A stretch of 64,000 nucleotides of DNA from Stutzerimonas azotifigens (GTDB lineage Bacteria > Pseudomonadota > Gammaproteobacteria > Pseudomonadales > Pseudomonadaceae): positions 496,001 to 560,000 of the forward strand of contig NZ_JAAMRF010000002.1 in NCBI RefSeq assembly GCF_013522725.1. The letters are read 5' to 3'. Within the stretch, counting starts at the first letter, position 1; the number at the start of each line of letters is the position of its first letter. The notes under the pieces were generated by a model. It did not search any database. It worked only from the letters and a program-made list of their open reading frames with translations, and was not told the DNA's origin. The position numbers and the translations under genes were made by a program. Shown in pieces: positions 19,557 to 29,608 of the stretch.

Positions 19557-20252
19557 ATGTCCTGCCAGACCCCCATCATCGTCGCGCTCGACTTTCCGAC
19601 CCGCGATGCCGCGCTGGCACTGGCTGGCCGGCTGGACCCGTCGTCGTGCCGCGTCAAGGTTGGCAAGGAGCTTTTTACCCGTTGCGGCCCGTCAATCGTA
19701 GAAGACCTCCAGGCCAAGGATTTCGAGGTGTTTCTGGATCTGAAATTCCACGACATCCCCAATACCACGGCGATGGCCGTCAAGGCGGCGGCGGAGTTGG
19801 GCGTGTGGATGGTCAACGTGCATTGTTCCGGCGGTCTGCGGATGATGCAGGCCTGCCGCGAGGTGCTGGAGCAGCTCGCGGGTGCTCGCCCGCTGTTGAT
19901 CGGTGTGACCGTCCTGACCAGCATGGAGCAGGCCGACCTTGCCGACCTGGGTCTCGACATCGACCCCCGCCAGCAGGTGCTGCGTCTGGCCGCGCTGGCC
20001 GAGCGTGCCGGGCTCGACGGCCTGGTGTGTTCGGCCCAGGAAGCCTCCGCCCTGAAGGACCAGTCGCCGGGTCTGCAGCTGGTGACTCCGGGCATTCGTC
20101 CGGCCGGCAGCGCAGCCGACGATCAGCGCCGCATCCTCACACCCGGCCAGGCCATGGCGGCAGGCTCCGACTTCCTGGTGATCGGCCGTCCGATCAGCCA
20201 GGCCGCCGACCCTGCGGGTGCGCTGGCGCAGGTGCTGACTGAGCTGGGCTGA
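19557..20252 (+). CDS. pyrF: Orotidine 5'-phosphate decarboxylase
   Basis: Converts OMP to UMP, the last step of de novo pyrimidine synthesis. The 231-residue TIM barrel carries the [10 protein letters not shown] motif with catalytic D61, K63 and D66. The barrel ends VTPGIRPAG and VIGRPIS bind phosphate. The start ATG has CCGAGGAG close upstream. It stands alone on the plus strand and is followed 27 bases later by the end of a convergent reductase gene. Confidence 0.95.
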   Translation: MSCQTPIIVALDFPTRDAALALAGRLDPSSCRVKVGKELFTRCGPSIVEDLQAKDFEVFLDLKFHDIPNTTAMAVKAAAELGVWMVNVHCSGGLRMMQACREVLEQLAGARPLLIGVTVLTSMEQADLADLGLDIDPRQQVLRLAALAERAGLDGLVCSAQEASALKDQSPGLQLVTPGIRPAGSAADDQRRILTPGQAMAAGSDFLVIGRPISQAADPAGALAQVLTELG

Positions 20253-20279
20253 CGTCGCGGTCGAATGGTGCTCGCCTGC

Positions 20280-21281
20280 TCAGACCTTGAGTATGAGCTT
20301 GCCGAAGTTGCCGCCGGTGAAGAGCTTCATCAGGGTTTCGGGAAAGGTTTCCAGTCCTTCGACGATGTCTTCTTTGCTCTTGAGTTCGCCGCTGGCGAGC
20401 CAGCCGGCCATGTCGCGCATCGCCTCGGGGTAGCGCGACATGAAGTCGGTGACCACCATGCCCTCCATCCGGGCGCGGTTGACTAACAGCGAGAGGTAAT
20501 TGGACGGACCCTTGACCGCTTCCTTGTTGTTGTACTGGCTGATGGCGCCGCAGAGCACCACCCGTGCCTTGACGTTGATGCGAGTAAGCACGGCGTCGAG
20601 GATGTCTCCGCCGACGTTGTCGAAATACACGTCCACCCCCTTGGGGCACTCGCGTTTGAGGGCTGCGTGGAGGTCCTCGTTCTTGTAGTCGATGGCGCCG
20701 TCGAAGCCGAGCTTCTCGATGAGGAAGCGGCACTTGTCTGCGCCACCGGCAATGCCTACGACGCGACAGCCTTTGATCCTGGCGATCTGCCCGGCCACGC
20801 TGCCCACTGCGCCGGCGGCGCCGGACAGCACCACGGTCTCACCAGCCTGGGGTTGGCCGACGGCGAGCAACGCAAAGTAGGCGGTCATGCCGGTCATGCC
20901 CAGCGCTGACAAATAGCGCGGCAGCGGTGCCTGAGCAGGGTCTACCTTGTAGAAGCCCTTGGGTTCACCCAGGTAATAGTCCTGAATGCCCAGCGCTCCG
21001 TTGACGTAATCCCCTTCGGCAAAGCCCGAGTGGTTGGAGGCGATGACCTTGCCGACGCCGAGCGCACGCATCACCTCGCCCAGACCGACCGGGGCGATAT
21101 AGGACTTGGCATCGTTCATCCAGCCACGCATCGCCGGGTCCAGCGACAGGTATTCGACCTTCACCAGAATCTGGTTTGGCCCGGGCTCGCCGAGCGGCGT
21201 CTCGGCAAAGCTGAAAGTCTCGCGAGTGGGTGCGCCAACCGGGCGCTGGGCGAGCAGGAACTGGCGATTGGTCTGTGTCAT
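20280..21281 (-). CDS. NADP-dependent oxidoreductase, CurA/alkenal reductase-like (zinc-independent MDR)
   Basis: A 333-residue member of the medium-chain dehydrogenase/reductase superfamily. It lacks the zinc-binding cysteines of alcohol dehydrogenases. The nucleotide-binding loop is SGAAGAVGSVAGQIARIKG. SLDPAMRGWM and VDVYFDNVGGDILDAVL are typical of the leukotriene B4 dehydrogenase/CurA group, which reduce alkenal or enone double bonds with NADPH. The start MTQTNRQFLLAQRP fits family N-termini; an in-frame start further upstream adds no conserved sequence. The physiological substrate is not known. It is divergent from the SDR gene. Confidence 0.83.
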   Translation of the reverse strand: MTQTNRQFLLAQRPVGAPTRETFSFAETPLGEPGPNQILVKVEYLSLDPAMRGWMNDAKSYIAPVGLGEVMRALGVGKVIASNHSGFAEGDYVNGALGIQDYYLGEPKGFYKVDPAQAPLPRYLSALGMTGMTAYFALLAVGQPQAGETVVLSGAAGAVGSVAGQIARIKGCRVVGIAGGADKCRFLIEKLGFDGAIDYKNEDLHAALKRECPKGVDVYFDNVGGDILDAVLTRINVKARVVLCGAISQYNNKEAVKGPSNYLSLLVNRARMEGMVVTDFMSRYPEAMRDMAGWLASGELKSKEDIVEGLETFPETLMKLFTGGNFGKLILKV

Positions 21282-21489
21282 GGCAGCCTCGATCTGTCGA
21301 AAGCTCAGATGTAGTCCCGCTGGTACACGTGGGCAAGGACGTTCGGCACGTTGGAATGCAGCGGCATCCAGGTGGGTGATAGTCCTGTCGGCGCACTTAA
21401 GGCCGCAGCATGAAAACCGGTATAACCGTGACCAGAACAAGAACTGTAGTCACAACGGCTGCGGAACCCATCTGGCAGAGGATGTTTCG

Positions 21490-22251
21490 ATGAGCATGAC
21501 GTTTTCCGGAAAGGTCGCCCTGGTGACCGGTGGCGCGGCGGGTATCGGGCGGGCGACTGCCCAGGCGTTCGCCCAGCAGGGGCTGCAGGTAGTGGTCGCC
21601 GATCTCGATGTCAACGGCGGCGAAGCCTGCGTCGAAGCCATCCGCGGCGCGGGCGGCCAGGCAACGTTCGTGCGTTGCGATGTCACCCGCGAGGCAGACG
21701 TCAAGACGATGATCGAGCAGACCCTGGCGAGCTACGGCCGGCTCGATTACGCGTTCAATAACGCGGGCATCGAGATCGAGAAGGGCCGCCTGGCCGAGGG
21801 TAGCGAGGCGGAGTTCGACGCGATCATGGGCGTCAACGTCAAGGGTGTCTGGCTATGCATGAAGCACCAGCTGCCAGTCATGCTGGCGCAGGGCGGAGGT
21901 GCGATCGTCAACACCGCCTCGGTGGCGGGGCTGGGCGCGGCTCCGAAGATGAGCATCTATGCCGCATCCAAGCATGCGGTGATCGGGCTGACCAAGTCGG
22001 CCGCGATCGAATACGCCAAGAAGCGGATTCGCGTAAACGCGGTGTGCCCGGCGGTGATCGACACCGATATGTTCCGCCGCGCCTATGAGGCCGACCCGCG
22101 CAAGGCCGAGTTCGCCGCCGCGATGCACCCGGTCGGGCGCATCGGCAAGGTCGAGGAAGTCGCTGGGGCCGTACTTTACCTCTGCAGCGACGGCGCCGCG
22201 TTCACCACCGGTCAGGCGCTGGCGGTCGACGGCGGCGCCACTGCCATCTGA
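21490..22251 (+). CDS. SDR-family oxidoreductase (glucose 1-dehydrogenase-like)
   Basis: A 253-residue classical short-chain dehydrogenase. The cofactor motif TGGAAGIG lies at about 14-21, NNAG near 91, the catalytic serine in NTASVAG, and YAASK for the tyrosine and lysine. DLDVN after beta-2 suggests NAD preference. It carries the C-terminal GQALAVDGGATAI end. Substrate is not evident. AGAGGA precedes the ATG. It ends one base before the end of the convergent benE-like gene. It may share a control region with the divergent CurA-like reductase. Confidence 0.85.
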   Translation: MSMTFSGKVALVTGGAAGIGRATAQAFAQQGLQVVVADLDVNGGEACVEAIRGAGGQATFVRCDVTREADVKTMIEQTLASYGRLDYAFNNAGIEIEKGRLAEGSEAEFDAIMGVNVKGVWLCMKHQLPVMLAQGGGAIVNTASVAGLGAAPKMSIYAASKHAVIGLTKSAAIEYAKKRIRVNAVCPAVIDTDMFRRAYEADPRKAEFAAAMHPVGRIGKVEEVAGAVLYLCSDGAAFTTGQALAVDGGATAI

Positions 22252-22252
22252 T

Positions 22253-23446
22253 TCAGGCGCGGTGGCGGGCGTTGAGGATCAAAAGCGTCAGGATCCCGGC
22301 GATCAGCCCCCACAACGCCGATCCGACTCCCAGCAGCGTTAGCCCCGATGCCGTCACCATGAAGGTGATCAGCGCGGCTTCGCGCTCGTTCGGCTGTTGC
22401 ATGGCCTGGGTCAGGCCGCTGGCGATGGAGCCGAGCAGGGCCAGGGCGGCAATCGACAGCACCAGTGCCGCAGGGAAGGCCGCGAACAGTGCCGCCAGGG
22501 TCGCCCCGAACAGCGCCGCCACGCCATAGAACAGACCACACCAGACTGCCGCGGTGTAGCGCTTGGCGGGATCGGGATGCGCCTGCGAGCCTGCGCAGAT
22601 CGCCATGGTGATGGCCGCCAGGTGAATGCCATGGGAGCCGAACGGCGCCAGCAGAACCGATGCGATACCCGTAGTGGAAATCAGCGGCGAGGCCGGCACC
22701 TGGTAACCCTCGGCACGCAACACCGCAAGGCCGGGCGTGTTCTGCGAGGCCATCGCCACGACGAACAGCGGAATGCCGATGCTGATCATCGCCGCGAAGG
22801 AAAATGCCGGCGTTGTCCAGACCGGAACGGCGAGTTCCAGGCTCAGCCGCTCGAAATCGAGCAGCCCGAGCAGCGCGGCCAGCACGCAGCCCACCAGAAG
22901 GGCGCAGAGCACCGCATAACGCGGCGCCAGCCGCTTGGCCAGCAGGTAGCCGAAGAACATCGATAGCACCAGCAAGGGCTGGAATTCGATGGCGCTGAAC
23001 ATCTCGATGCCGATGCGGAACAGGATACCGGCCAGCAGCGCGGCAGCCAGCGAGCCGGGCAGATGGCGCATCAGCCGCTCGAAGCTGCCGGTCAGCCCGC
23101 ACAGAGCGATCAGCGCCGAGGCCATGATGAATGCACCGATGGCCTCGCCATAGGGAACCCCCGGCAGACTGGTGATCAGCAACGCTGCGCCGGGTGTCGA
23201 CCAGGCGACCACCACCGGTGTGCGATAGCGCAGCGAAAGGCCGATGCTGCAGATCGCCATGCCGATCGACAGCGCCCAGATCCAGGACGCGATCTGTCCC
23301 TCGCTGAGGCCTGCCGCCTGGCCTGCCTGGAACATCAATACGATGGAGCTGGTATAGCCGGTGAGCATCGCCACGAAGCCGGCGACGATGCTCGAAGGGG
23401 AACTGTCTGCGAGCAGGCGCAACGGATGGGAGGTTGCCTGGGTCAT
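22253..23446 (-). CDS. BenE-family benzoate/H+ symporter-like transporter
   Basis: A 397-residue inner-membrane protein with about eleven or twelve hydrophobic segments. The BenE features SSPSSIVAGFVAMLTGYTSS, TPVVVAWSTPGAALL, PLFVVAMASQNTPG and LLAPFGSHGIHLAAITMAICAG are present. BenE proteins take up benzoate or related aromatics with protons. No ben or cat catabolic genes are nearby, so the substrate is open. The ATG giving MTQATSHPLRLL was chosen. Its 3' end abuts the SDR gene. Confidence 0.83.
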   Translation of the reverse strand: MTQATSHPLRLLADSSPSSIVAGFVAMLTGYTSSIVLMFQAGQAAGLSEGQIASWIWALSIGMAICSIGLSLRYRTPVVVAWSTPGAALLITSLPGVPYGEAIGAFIMASALIALCGLTGSFERLMRHLPGSLAAALLAGILFRIGIEMFSAIEFQPLLVLSMFFGYLLAKRLAPRYAVLCALLVGCVLAALLGLLDFERLSLELAVPVWTTPAFSFAAMISIGIPLFVVAMASQNTPGLAVLRAEGYQVPASPLISTTGIASVLLAPFGSHGIHLAAITMAICAGSQAHPDPAKRYTAAVWCGLFYGVAALFGATLAALFAAFPAALVLSIAALALLGSIASGLTQAMQQPNEREAALITFMVTASGLTLLGVGSALWGLIAGILTLLILNARHRA

Positions 23447-23553
23447 TGTTATAGGGTCTCGGTCCTTGTGCAGGTGCGCATAGACTAGCCGGAGCGGCCA
23501 GGCTACGTCGCCGTACAGCCGGCCACGCGATGGCAATAACAGTGGAGGGGGCG

Positions 23554-24198
23554 ATGCAGCCAGAGGATCCATACCGCGTGCCCGAAGCCGAGCTGTTGGA
23601 CAGCGCGCCGGCGGAACGGCTCGCGGGTTGGACGGCCGGACAGTTGCGGCTGTTGGCCATGTTCTGTTTGCTGCTCGTGCTCGGCACCTTGCTGCTCATC
23701 GCTCTGGTGCTGGGCGAATCCTTCAGCGGCGTGGCGCTGCCGCTCTGGTATGAAACCTGGTTCGGCCTGGTGCTCGATCTGCTGGGTTGCTATCTGCTGA
23801 TCAGCTTCAAGCGTTTTGCCGAGGCGCGCTTCGCTGCTCGAGGCCTCGGTTGGCCGGTATGGTTGCTGGTGGGCGTCAATCTTTTGCTCGAGCCGGCCGA
23901 ATATTGGGCCTCGACTTACGTGGCCGCAGGGCTTTGGCCTATGCGGCTTTACCTGGGCCTGTTGCTGGCTGTCGGGCTTCTGCTGGTCTGGCTAGGCGGG
24001 CGCCTGCTGCTTATGCGCAGCGACTGGCACTGCTTTCGCATGATGGGCTGGCTGTATCTGATCGGTGGCGCAGCCTTCGCTTCCCAGGTGTTGATGCCAT
24101 TGGCAGCGTTACTGCTGATCAGCGCGCAGCTGGCGATGATGCGGGTTTTCCTGCGCGGCTGTTCGGAAGTTCTGACGCTACGCCCTCGCTCTCCTTGA
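23554..24198 (+). CDS. Hypothetical five-helix membrane protein
   Basis: A 214-residue protein with the N-terminal MQPEDPYRVPEAEL and about five hydrophobic helices. It ends in a short basic tail. The ATG at 23554 was chosen because GGAGGG lies six bases before it; the ATG eight codons earlier has no ribosome site. I recognise no domain. It lies between the benE-like gene and the fliE promoter, in the place where P. aeruginosa keeps fleQ-fleSR, and is not itself a flagellar regulator. Confidence 0.6.
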   Translation: MQPEDPYRVPEAELLDSAPAERLAGWTAGQLRLLAMFCLLLVLGTLLLIALVLGESFSGVALPLWYETWFGLVLDLLGCYLLISFKRFAEARFAARGLGWPVWLLVGVNLLLEPAEYWASTYVAAGLWPMRLYLGLLLAVGLLLVWLGGRLLLMRSDWHCFRMMGWLYLIGGAAFASQVLMPLAALLLISAQLAMMRVFLRGCSEVLTLRPRSP

Positions 24199-24260
24199 GC
24201 ACCTGCGCCGGCGCTACGTTTTTCCGAACGGAATCAGTTGGATAGCGGATTTCGAAAAAC

Positions 24261-24276
24261 TGGCACCCTTGTTGCT
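24261..24276 (+). promoter_or_regulatory. Sigma-54 promoter of fliEFGHIJ
   Basis: TGGCAC-N5-TTGCT matches the RpoN consensus exactly at the GG (-24) and GC (-12) positions. It lies 57 bases before the fliE start. In P. aeruginosa this operon is an RpoN class III unit activated by FleR; the regulator genes are not in the window. Confidence 0.88.
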
Positions 24277-24332
24277 ATATCCCTCTTGCTTGCTGCGTAC
24301 GCGTCAAAATTTTCGCGGCTGTTGGAGGAAAG

Positions 24333-24665
24333 ATGAGCCAGGGTGTCGAATTCAATCGCTTGATGCTGGAAATGCGCTCCATGCAAATGGACGCAATGGC
24401 CCGTGCCAAATCGGCTGCCGCCCCGCAGGAAGTCGCGGGTGCACCGAGCTTTTCCGACATGCTCGGCCAGGCCGTCAACAAGGTCCACGAGACACAACAG
24501 ATTTCCAGCCAGATTTCTTCGGCTTTCGAAATGGGGCAGGGCGGCGTCGACCTGACCGAGGTAATGATCGCCTCGCAGAAAGCCAGCGTTTCCTTCCAGG
24601 CCATGACCCAAGTGCGCAACAAGCTGGTCCAGGCTTATCAAGACATCATGCAGATGCCGGTTTGA
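24333..24665 (+). CDS. fliE: Flagellar hook-basal body protein FliE
   Basis: Joins the MS ring to the rod of the flagellum. The 110-residue protein shows the family C-terminal half: [40 protein letters not shown]. It has no signal peptide, as expected for a rod protein exported by the flagellar type III system. It is the first gene after the sigma-54 promoter. fliF follows 14 bases later. Confidence 0.95.
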   Translation: MSQGVEFNRLMLEMRSMQMDAMARAKSAAAPQEVAGAPSFSDMLGQAVNKVHETQQISSQISSAFEMGQGGVDLTEVMIASQKASVSFQAMTQVRNKLVQAYQDIMQMPV

Positions 24666-24679
24666 GGCAGGGTTGAATC

Positions 24680-26467
24680 ATGGCTGAAGCGTTGTCCACC
24701 TCCGTTCCTGTCCCTGCCGCATCGGGCGAGCCGAAAAAGCCGCTGTTCGGCCTGTCGGTTCTGGAAAACCTCTCCGAAATGTCGATGCTGCGCCAGATCG
24801 GCCTGCTGGTCGGTCTCGCCTCGAGTGTGGCGATCGGCTTCGCCGTGGTGCTCTGGTCGCAGCAGCCCGACTACCGTCCGCTGCTCGGCAGCCTGGCGGG
24901 CATGGACACCAATCAGGTGCTGCAGGCCTTGGGCGAAGCGAACATTTCCTACACCGTCGAACCCAATTCCGGCGCGCTGCTGGTCAAGGCGAGCGACCTC
25001 GGCCGTGCGCGGCTGAAGCTCGCCGGGGCGGGCCTGGCGCCGGCCGATACCAATATCGGCTTCGAGATCCTCGACAAGGAACAGGGTCTGGGTACCAGCC
25101 AGTTCATGGAAGCAACCAATTACCGGCGCGGCCTGGAAGGCGAACTGGCGCGGACGATCTCCAGCCTGAACAATGTCAGGGCTGCCCGTGTTCACCTGGC
25201 CATTCCGAAGAGTTCGGTATTCGTGCGCGACGAGCGCAAGCCGAGCGCCTCGGTATTGGTCGAACTCTATCAAGGGCGTGGCCTGGAGCCGAGCCAGGTG
25301 ATGGCGATCGTCAACCTGGTCGCCACCAGCGTGCCGCAGCTGGGCAAGTCGGAAATCACCGTGGTCGACCAGAAGGGCAACCTGCTCTCCGACCAGCAGG
25401 AGCTGTCCGAGTTGACCATGGCTGGCAAGCAGTTCGACTACAGCCGACGCATGGAAACCCTGTTCACCCAGCGCGTGCACAACATCCTGCAACCGGTGCT
25501 TGGCAGCGGTCGCTACAAGGCCGAGGTGTCGGCCGACGTGGACTTCAGCGCTGTGGAGTCGACCTCCGAGACCTTTAACCCGGATCAGCCGGCGCTGCGC
25601 AGCGAGCAGAGCGTCAATGAACAGCGCCAGAGCAGCCTGCCGCCGCAAGGCGTACCCGGCGCGTTGAGCAATCAGCCGCCCGGCGCCGCGACCGCTCCCG
25701 AGCAGGCCGGTGCAGGGCAGGCCGCTGCCGGCGCGATCGCTCCCGGCCAGCCACTGCTCGACGCCAACGGCCAGCAGATCATGGATCCGGCCACCGGCCA
25801 GCCGATGCTGGCGCCGTTCCCGGCCGACAAGCGCGAGCAGGCTACCCGTAACTACGAGCTGGACCGTTCGATCAGCTATACCAAGCAGCAGCAGGGCCGC
25901 CTGCGCCGGTTGTCGGTGGCGGTGGTGGTGGACGATCAGGTGCGCGTGGGCCCGAACGGTGAAGTCGTCCGTACGCCCTGGAGCGCCGATGATCTGGCGC
26001 GCTTCACCCGCCTGGTGCAGGACTCGGTCGGTTTCGATGCCAGCCGTGGCGACAGCGTCAGCGTAATCAACACGCCGTTCATGGCCGACAACGTCGAGCA
26101 GTTCGTGGACATTCCGTTCTATTCGCAGCCGTGGTTCTGGGACGTGGTCAAGCAGGTGCTCGGCGTACTGTTCATCCTGGTGCTGGTGTTCGGCGTGTTG
26201 CGCCCTGTGCTCAACAACCTGACCAATGCCGGCAAGAACAAGGACCTGGCCAGCGCGGGCGGCGATCTGGAATTGGGAGACATGGCCGGTGGCCTGGACG
26301 GCGACCTTGCCAGTGATCGGGTAAGCCTCAGCGGTCCGCAAAGCATCCTGCTGCCGAGTCCGACCGAGGGGTATGATGCCCAGCTGAACGCAATCAAAGG
26401 CTTGGTAGCCGAAGATCCGGGTCGTGTGGCCCAGGTGGTAAGAGAGTGGATCAACAGCGATGAGTGA
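24680..26467 (+). CDS. fliF: Flagellar MS-ring protein FliF
   Basis: Forms the membrane MS ring on which the flagellum is built. The 595-residue protein has two membrane helices at about 37-59 and 487-508, with a large periplasmic ring-building region between them. An alanine, proline and glycine-rich insert lies around 320-370. The C-terminal YDAQLNAIKGLVAEDPGRVAQVVREW is the FliG-binding end. It overlaps fliG by eight bases, which suggests coupling of the two partners. Confidence 0.95.
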   Translation: MAEALSTSVPVPAASGEPKKPLFGLSVLENLSEMSMLRQIGLLVGLASSVAIGFAVVLWSQQPDYRPLLGSLAGMDTNQVLQALGEANISYTVEPNSGALLVKASDLGRARLKLAGAGLAPADTNIGFEILDKEQGLGTSQFMEATNYRRGLEGELARTISSLNNVRAARVHLAIPKSSVFVRDERKPSASVLVELYQGRGLEPSQVMAIVNLVATSVPQLGKSEITVVDQKGNLLSDQQELSELTMAGKQFDYSRRMETLFTQRVHNILQPVLGSGRYKAEVSADVDFSAVESTSETFNPDQPALRSEQSVNEQRQSSLPPQGVPGALSNQPPGAATAPEQAGAGQAAAGAIAPGQPLLDANGQQIMDPATGQPMLAPFPADKREQATRNYELDRSISYTKQQQGRLRRLSVAVVVDDQVRVGPNGEVVRTPWSADDLARFTRLVQDSVGFDASRGDSVSVINTPFMADNVEQFVDIPFYSQPWFWDVVKQVLGVLFILVLVFGVLRPVLNNLTNAGKNKDLASAGGDLELGDMAGGLDGDLASDRVSLSGPQSILLPSPTEGYDAQLNAIKGLVAEDPGRVAQVVREWINSDE

Positions 26468-27476
26468 TAATCGAGTCCCTGCCAAGCTGAACAAAGTCGA
26501 CAAGGCCGCCATTCTGCTGCTTTCGCTCGGCGAAACCGACGCCGCCCAGGTGTTGCGTCACCTGGGGCCCAAAGAGGTCCAGCGCGTTGGCACCGCCATG
26601 GCGCAGATGCGCAACATCCAGCGCGAGCAGGTCGAGAAGGTGATGAGCGAGTTCGTCGAGATCGTCGGCGACCAGACCAGCCTCGGCATCGGTTCCGACG
26701 GCTATATCCGCAAGATGCTCACCCAGGCGCTGGGCGAGGACAAGGCGGGCGGCCTGATCGATCGCATCCTGCTGGGCGGCAACACCAGCGGCCTGGACAG
26801 CCTCAAGTGGATGGAGCCGCGCGCCGTTGCCGATGTGATCCGCTACGAACACCCGCAGATTCAGGCCATCGTGGTGGCCTATCTGGACCCGGACCAGGCC
26901 GGCGAGGTGCTGTCGCACTTCGACCATAAGGTGCGTCTGGATATCGTCTTGCGTGTGTCTTCGCTCAACACCGTGCAGCCGGCTGCGCTCAAGGAACTCA
27001 ACCTGATCCTGGAGAAGCAGTTCTCCGGCAGCTCCAATACCACCCGCGCCAGCCTGGGCGGCGTGAAGCGGGCGGCCGACATCATGAACTACCTCGACAG
27101 CTCCGTCGAAGGCGCGCTGATGGACGCCATCCGCGAGGTGGACGAGGACCTCTCCAGCCAGATCGAAGACCTGATGTTCGTCTTCGACAACCTCGCCGAC
27201 GTCGACGACCGGGGCATCCAGGCGCTGCTGCGCGAAGTCTCCTCCGAAGTGCTGGTGCTGGCGCTCAAGGGTTCGGACGAAGCGATCAAGGAAAAGGTCT
27301 TCAAGAACATGTCCAAGCGCGCCGCCGAACTGCTGCGCGACGACCTGGACGCCAAGGGACCGGTACGTGTCAGCGACGTGGAGACGGCGCAGAAGGAAAT
27401 CCTTACCATTGCCCGCCGCATGGCCGAAGCCGGAGAAATCGTTCTCGGTGGCAAAGGCGGCGAAGAAATGATCTAA
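26460..27476 (+). CDS. fliG: Flagellar motor switch protein FliG
   Basis: The rotor protein that interacts with stators and sets torque and direction. The 338 residues match the family. The EHPQ motif (RYEHPQIQAIVVAYL) sits in the middle domain, and the C-terminal torque helix is complete, with RGIQALLREVSSEVLVLALKGSDEAIKEK. The ATG overlaps the end of fliF by eight bases. It is followed by fliH after 11 bases. Confidence 0.95.
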   Translation: MSDNRVPAKLNKVDKAAILLLSLGETDAAQVLRHLGPKEVQRVGTAMAQMRNIQREQVEKVMSEFVEIVGDQTSLGIGSDGYIRKMLTQALGEDKAGGLIDRILLGGNTSGLDSLKWMEPRAVADVIRYEHPQIQAIVVAYLDPDQAGEVLSHFDHKVRLDIVLRVSSLNTVQPAALKELNLILEKQFSGSSNTTRASLGGVKRAADIMNYLDSSVEGALMDAIREVDEDLSSQIEDLMFVFDNLADVDDRGIQALLREVSSEVLVLALKGSDEAIKEKVFKNMSKRAAELLRDDLDAKGPVRVSDVETAQKEILTIARRMAEAGEIVLGGKGGEEMI

Positions 27477-27487
27477 GCAGGTACCCC

Positions 27488-28258
27488 ATGGCGAAGGAAA
27501 ACCCCAGCGACCTGATCCGAGCGAAAGACGCCAGCGTCTTCGATCGCTGGGCCTTGCCGAGCTTCGATCCGGACAAGGCCGATCTGGTCGAGCTGGAGCC
27601 CGAGCAGGCGCCGGTCGAGGAAGTCCCACAGATCGAGGACGTTCCGGTCGAAGACGTCAAACCTCTGACGCTCGACGAGCTGGAGGCGATCCGTCAGGAG
27701 GCCTACAACGAAGGCTTCGCCACGGGCGAGAAGGATGGTTTCCATGCAGGCCAACTCAAGGCACGGCAGGAGGCCGAGCCGGTGCTGGCAGCCAAGGTCG
27801 CCAGCCTCGAACAGATAATGGGCCAGTTGCTCGAGCCGATCGCCGATCAGGACCGAAACCTCGAGCACGCGATCGTCACCCTGGTCAGCCATCTGTCGCG
27901 GGAAGTCATCCAGCGCGACCTGCTGATCGATTCGAGCCAGATCCGCCAGGTACTTCGCGAGGCGTTGAAGCTGCTGCCTATGGGCGCCGAAAACGTACGC
28001 ATCCACATCAACCCTCAGGACTTCGAACAGGTCAAGGCGCTGCGTGAGCGCCATGAGGAAAGCTGGCGGATTCTCGAGGACGAAGGCCTGCTGCCCGGCG
28101 GTTGCCGCGTCGAGACCGAGCATAGTCGCATCGATGCGAGCGTCGAGACGCGTTTGTCCCAGGCGATCAAGCAGCTGTTCGAGCAGCAGCGCGAAAATGC
28201 GACCAACCCGCCGCCGGCCGATCTGACCATTGATACGGACAGCGCCGATGAAGGTTGA
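27488..28258 (+). CDS. fliH: Flagellar assembly protein FliH
   Basis: The regulator and stator-like partner of the export ATPase FliI. The 256-residue protein starts [27 protein letters not shown], with an acidic N-terminus (about residues 30-65), then [28 protein letters not shown], a glycine-containing helical region, and the C-terminal FliI-binding domain ([21 protein letters not shown]). Its 3' end overlaps fliI by 11 bases. Length and place are typical. Confidence 0.92.
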   Translation: MAKENPSDLIRAKDASVFDRWALPSFDPDKADLVELEPEQAPVEEVPQIEDVPVEDVKPLTLDELEAIRQEAYNEGFATGEKDGFHAGQLKARQEAEPVLAAKVASLEQIMGQLLEPIADQDRNLEHAIVTLVSHLSREVIQRDLLIDSSQIRQVLREALKLLPMGAENVRIHINPQDFEQVKALRERHEESWRILEDEGLLPGGCRVETEHSRIDASVETRLSQAIKQLFEQQRENATNPPPADLTIDTDSADEG

Positions 28259-29606
28259 TCGGGTCAGCTTCGGGCGGCGTTTCGACACCTACGTCGAGGC
28301 GATCAAACTTCCGGGCCAGCCGGTTCTGGAAGGCCGGCTGCTGCGCATGGTCGGGCTGACCCTGGAGGCTGAAGGCCTGCGCGCGGCCATTGGCAGCCGC
28401 TGCCTAGTCATCAACGACGACGACTACAGCCCGTCCCAGGTCGAGGCTGAGGTCATGGGCTTTTCCAGCGGCAAGCTGTTCCTGATGCCGGTCGGCAGCC
28501 TCGCGGGCATCGCGCCCGGCGCACGGGTCGTGCCGCTGCCCAATACCGGCCGCCTGCCGATGGGCACCTCGATGCTGGGTCGCGTGCTAGACGGCGCCGG
28601 CCGTGCTCTGGACGGCAAGGGCGGAATGAAGGCCGAGGACTGGGTACCGATGGACGGTCCGGTGATCAACCCGCTCAAGCGCCATCCGATCAGCGAGCCG
28701 CTGGATGTGGGCATTCGCAGCATCAACGGTCTGCTCACGGTTGGCCGTGGCCAGCGCCTCGGGCTGTTCGCTGGCACCGGCGTGGGCAAGAGCGTGCTGC
28801 TCGGCATGATGACCCGCTTCACCGAGGCCGACGTCATCGTCGTCGGCCTGATCGGCGAGCGGGGCCGCGAGGTCAAGGAATTCATCGAGAACATTCTTGG
28901 CGAGGAAAGCATCAAGCGCTCGGTAGTGGTCGCCTCACCCGCTGACGAGGCGCCGCTGATGCGCCTGCGCGCCGCCATGTATTGCACGCGCATCGCCGAA
29001 TACTTCCGCGACAAAGGCAAGAACGTTCTGTTGTTGATGGATTCGCTGACGCGCTTCGCCCAGGCCCAGCGCGAGATCGCACTGGCCATCGGCGAACCTC
29101 CGGCGACCAAGGGCTATCCGCCGTCGGTGTTCGCCAAGCTGCCGAGCCTGGTCGAGCGTGCCGGCAACGCCGAGGAGGGCGGCGGATCGATTACCGCCTT
29201 CTACACCGTGCTATCGGAAGGTGACGACCAGCAGGACCCGATCGCCGATGCCGCCCGCGGTGTGCTCGACGGCCATATCGTGCTGTCACGTCGGCTCGCC
29301 GAGGAAGGGCATTACCCGGCGATCGACATCGAGGCCTCCATCAGTCGGGTCATGCCGCAGGTGGTCAGTGCCGACCACGTGCGCGCCTCGCAGCGTTTCA
29401 AGCAGCTCTGGTCGCGTTACCAGCAGAGCCGCGATCTGATCAGCGTTGGCGCCTATGTGGCCGGCGGTGATCCGGAAACCGACCTGGCGATTGCACGGCA
29501 GGCCGACATGGTTGCCTATCTGCGACAGGGTCTCAATGAAAGCGAAGGCCTGAGCCAGAGCGCCGCAAGCCTCGCTGCGGTATTTGCCGGCCGCCAGGGT
29601 AGCTGA
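28248..29606 (+). CDS. fliI: Flagellum-specific ATP synthase FliI
   Basis: The hexameric ATPase of the flagellar type III export gate. The 452-residue product starts [15 protein letters not shown]. An in-frame TTG six codons upstream is a less likely start. The Walker A motif [15 protein letters not shown] is at about 172-186 and Walker B is in [19 protein letters not shown]. The [15 protein letters not shown] and [23 protein letters not shown] blocks are typical of F1-like export ATPases. It overlaps fliH by 11 bases. Confidence 0.95.
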   Translation: MKVDRVSFGRRFDTYVEAIKLPGQPVLEGRLLRMVGLTLEAEGLRAAIGSRCLVINDDDYSPSQVEAEVMGFSSGKLFLMPVGSLAGIAPGARVVPLPNTGRLPMGTSMLGRVLDGAGRALDGKGGMKAEDWVPMDGPVINPLKRHPISEPLDVGIRSINGLLTVGRGQRLGLFAGTGVGKSVLLGMMTRFTEADVIVVGLIGERGREVKEFIENILGEESIKRSVVVASPADEAPLMRLRAAMYCTRIAEYFRDKGKNVLLLMDSLTRFAQAQREIALAIGEPPATKGYPPSVFAKLPSLVERAGNAEEGGGSITAFYTVLSEGDDQQDPIADAARGVLDGHIVLSRRLAEEGHYPAIDIEASISRVMPQVVSADHVRASQRFKQLWSRYQQSRDLISVGAYVAGGDPETDLAIARQADMVAYLRQGLNESEGLSQSAASLAAVFAGRQGS

Positions 29607-29608
29607 GC

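Noticed and set aside
24638-26512. Minus-strand frame of 624 codons opposite fliF
   Set aside because: Antisense of fliF. The fliF protein is complete and conserved; the other frame is a codon-bias artefact.
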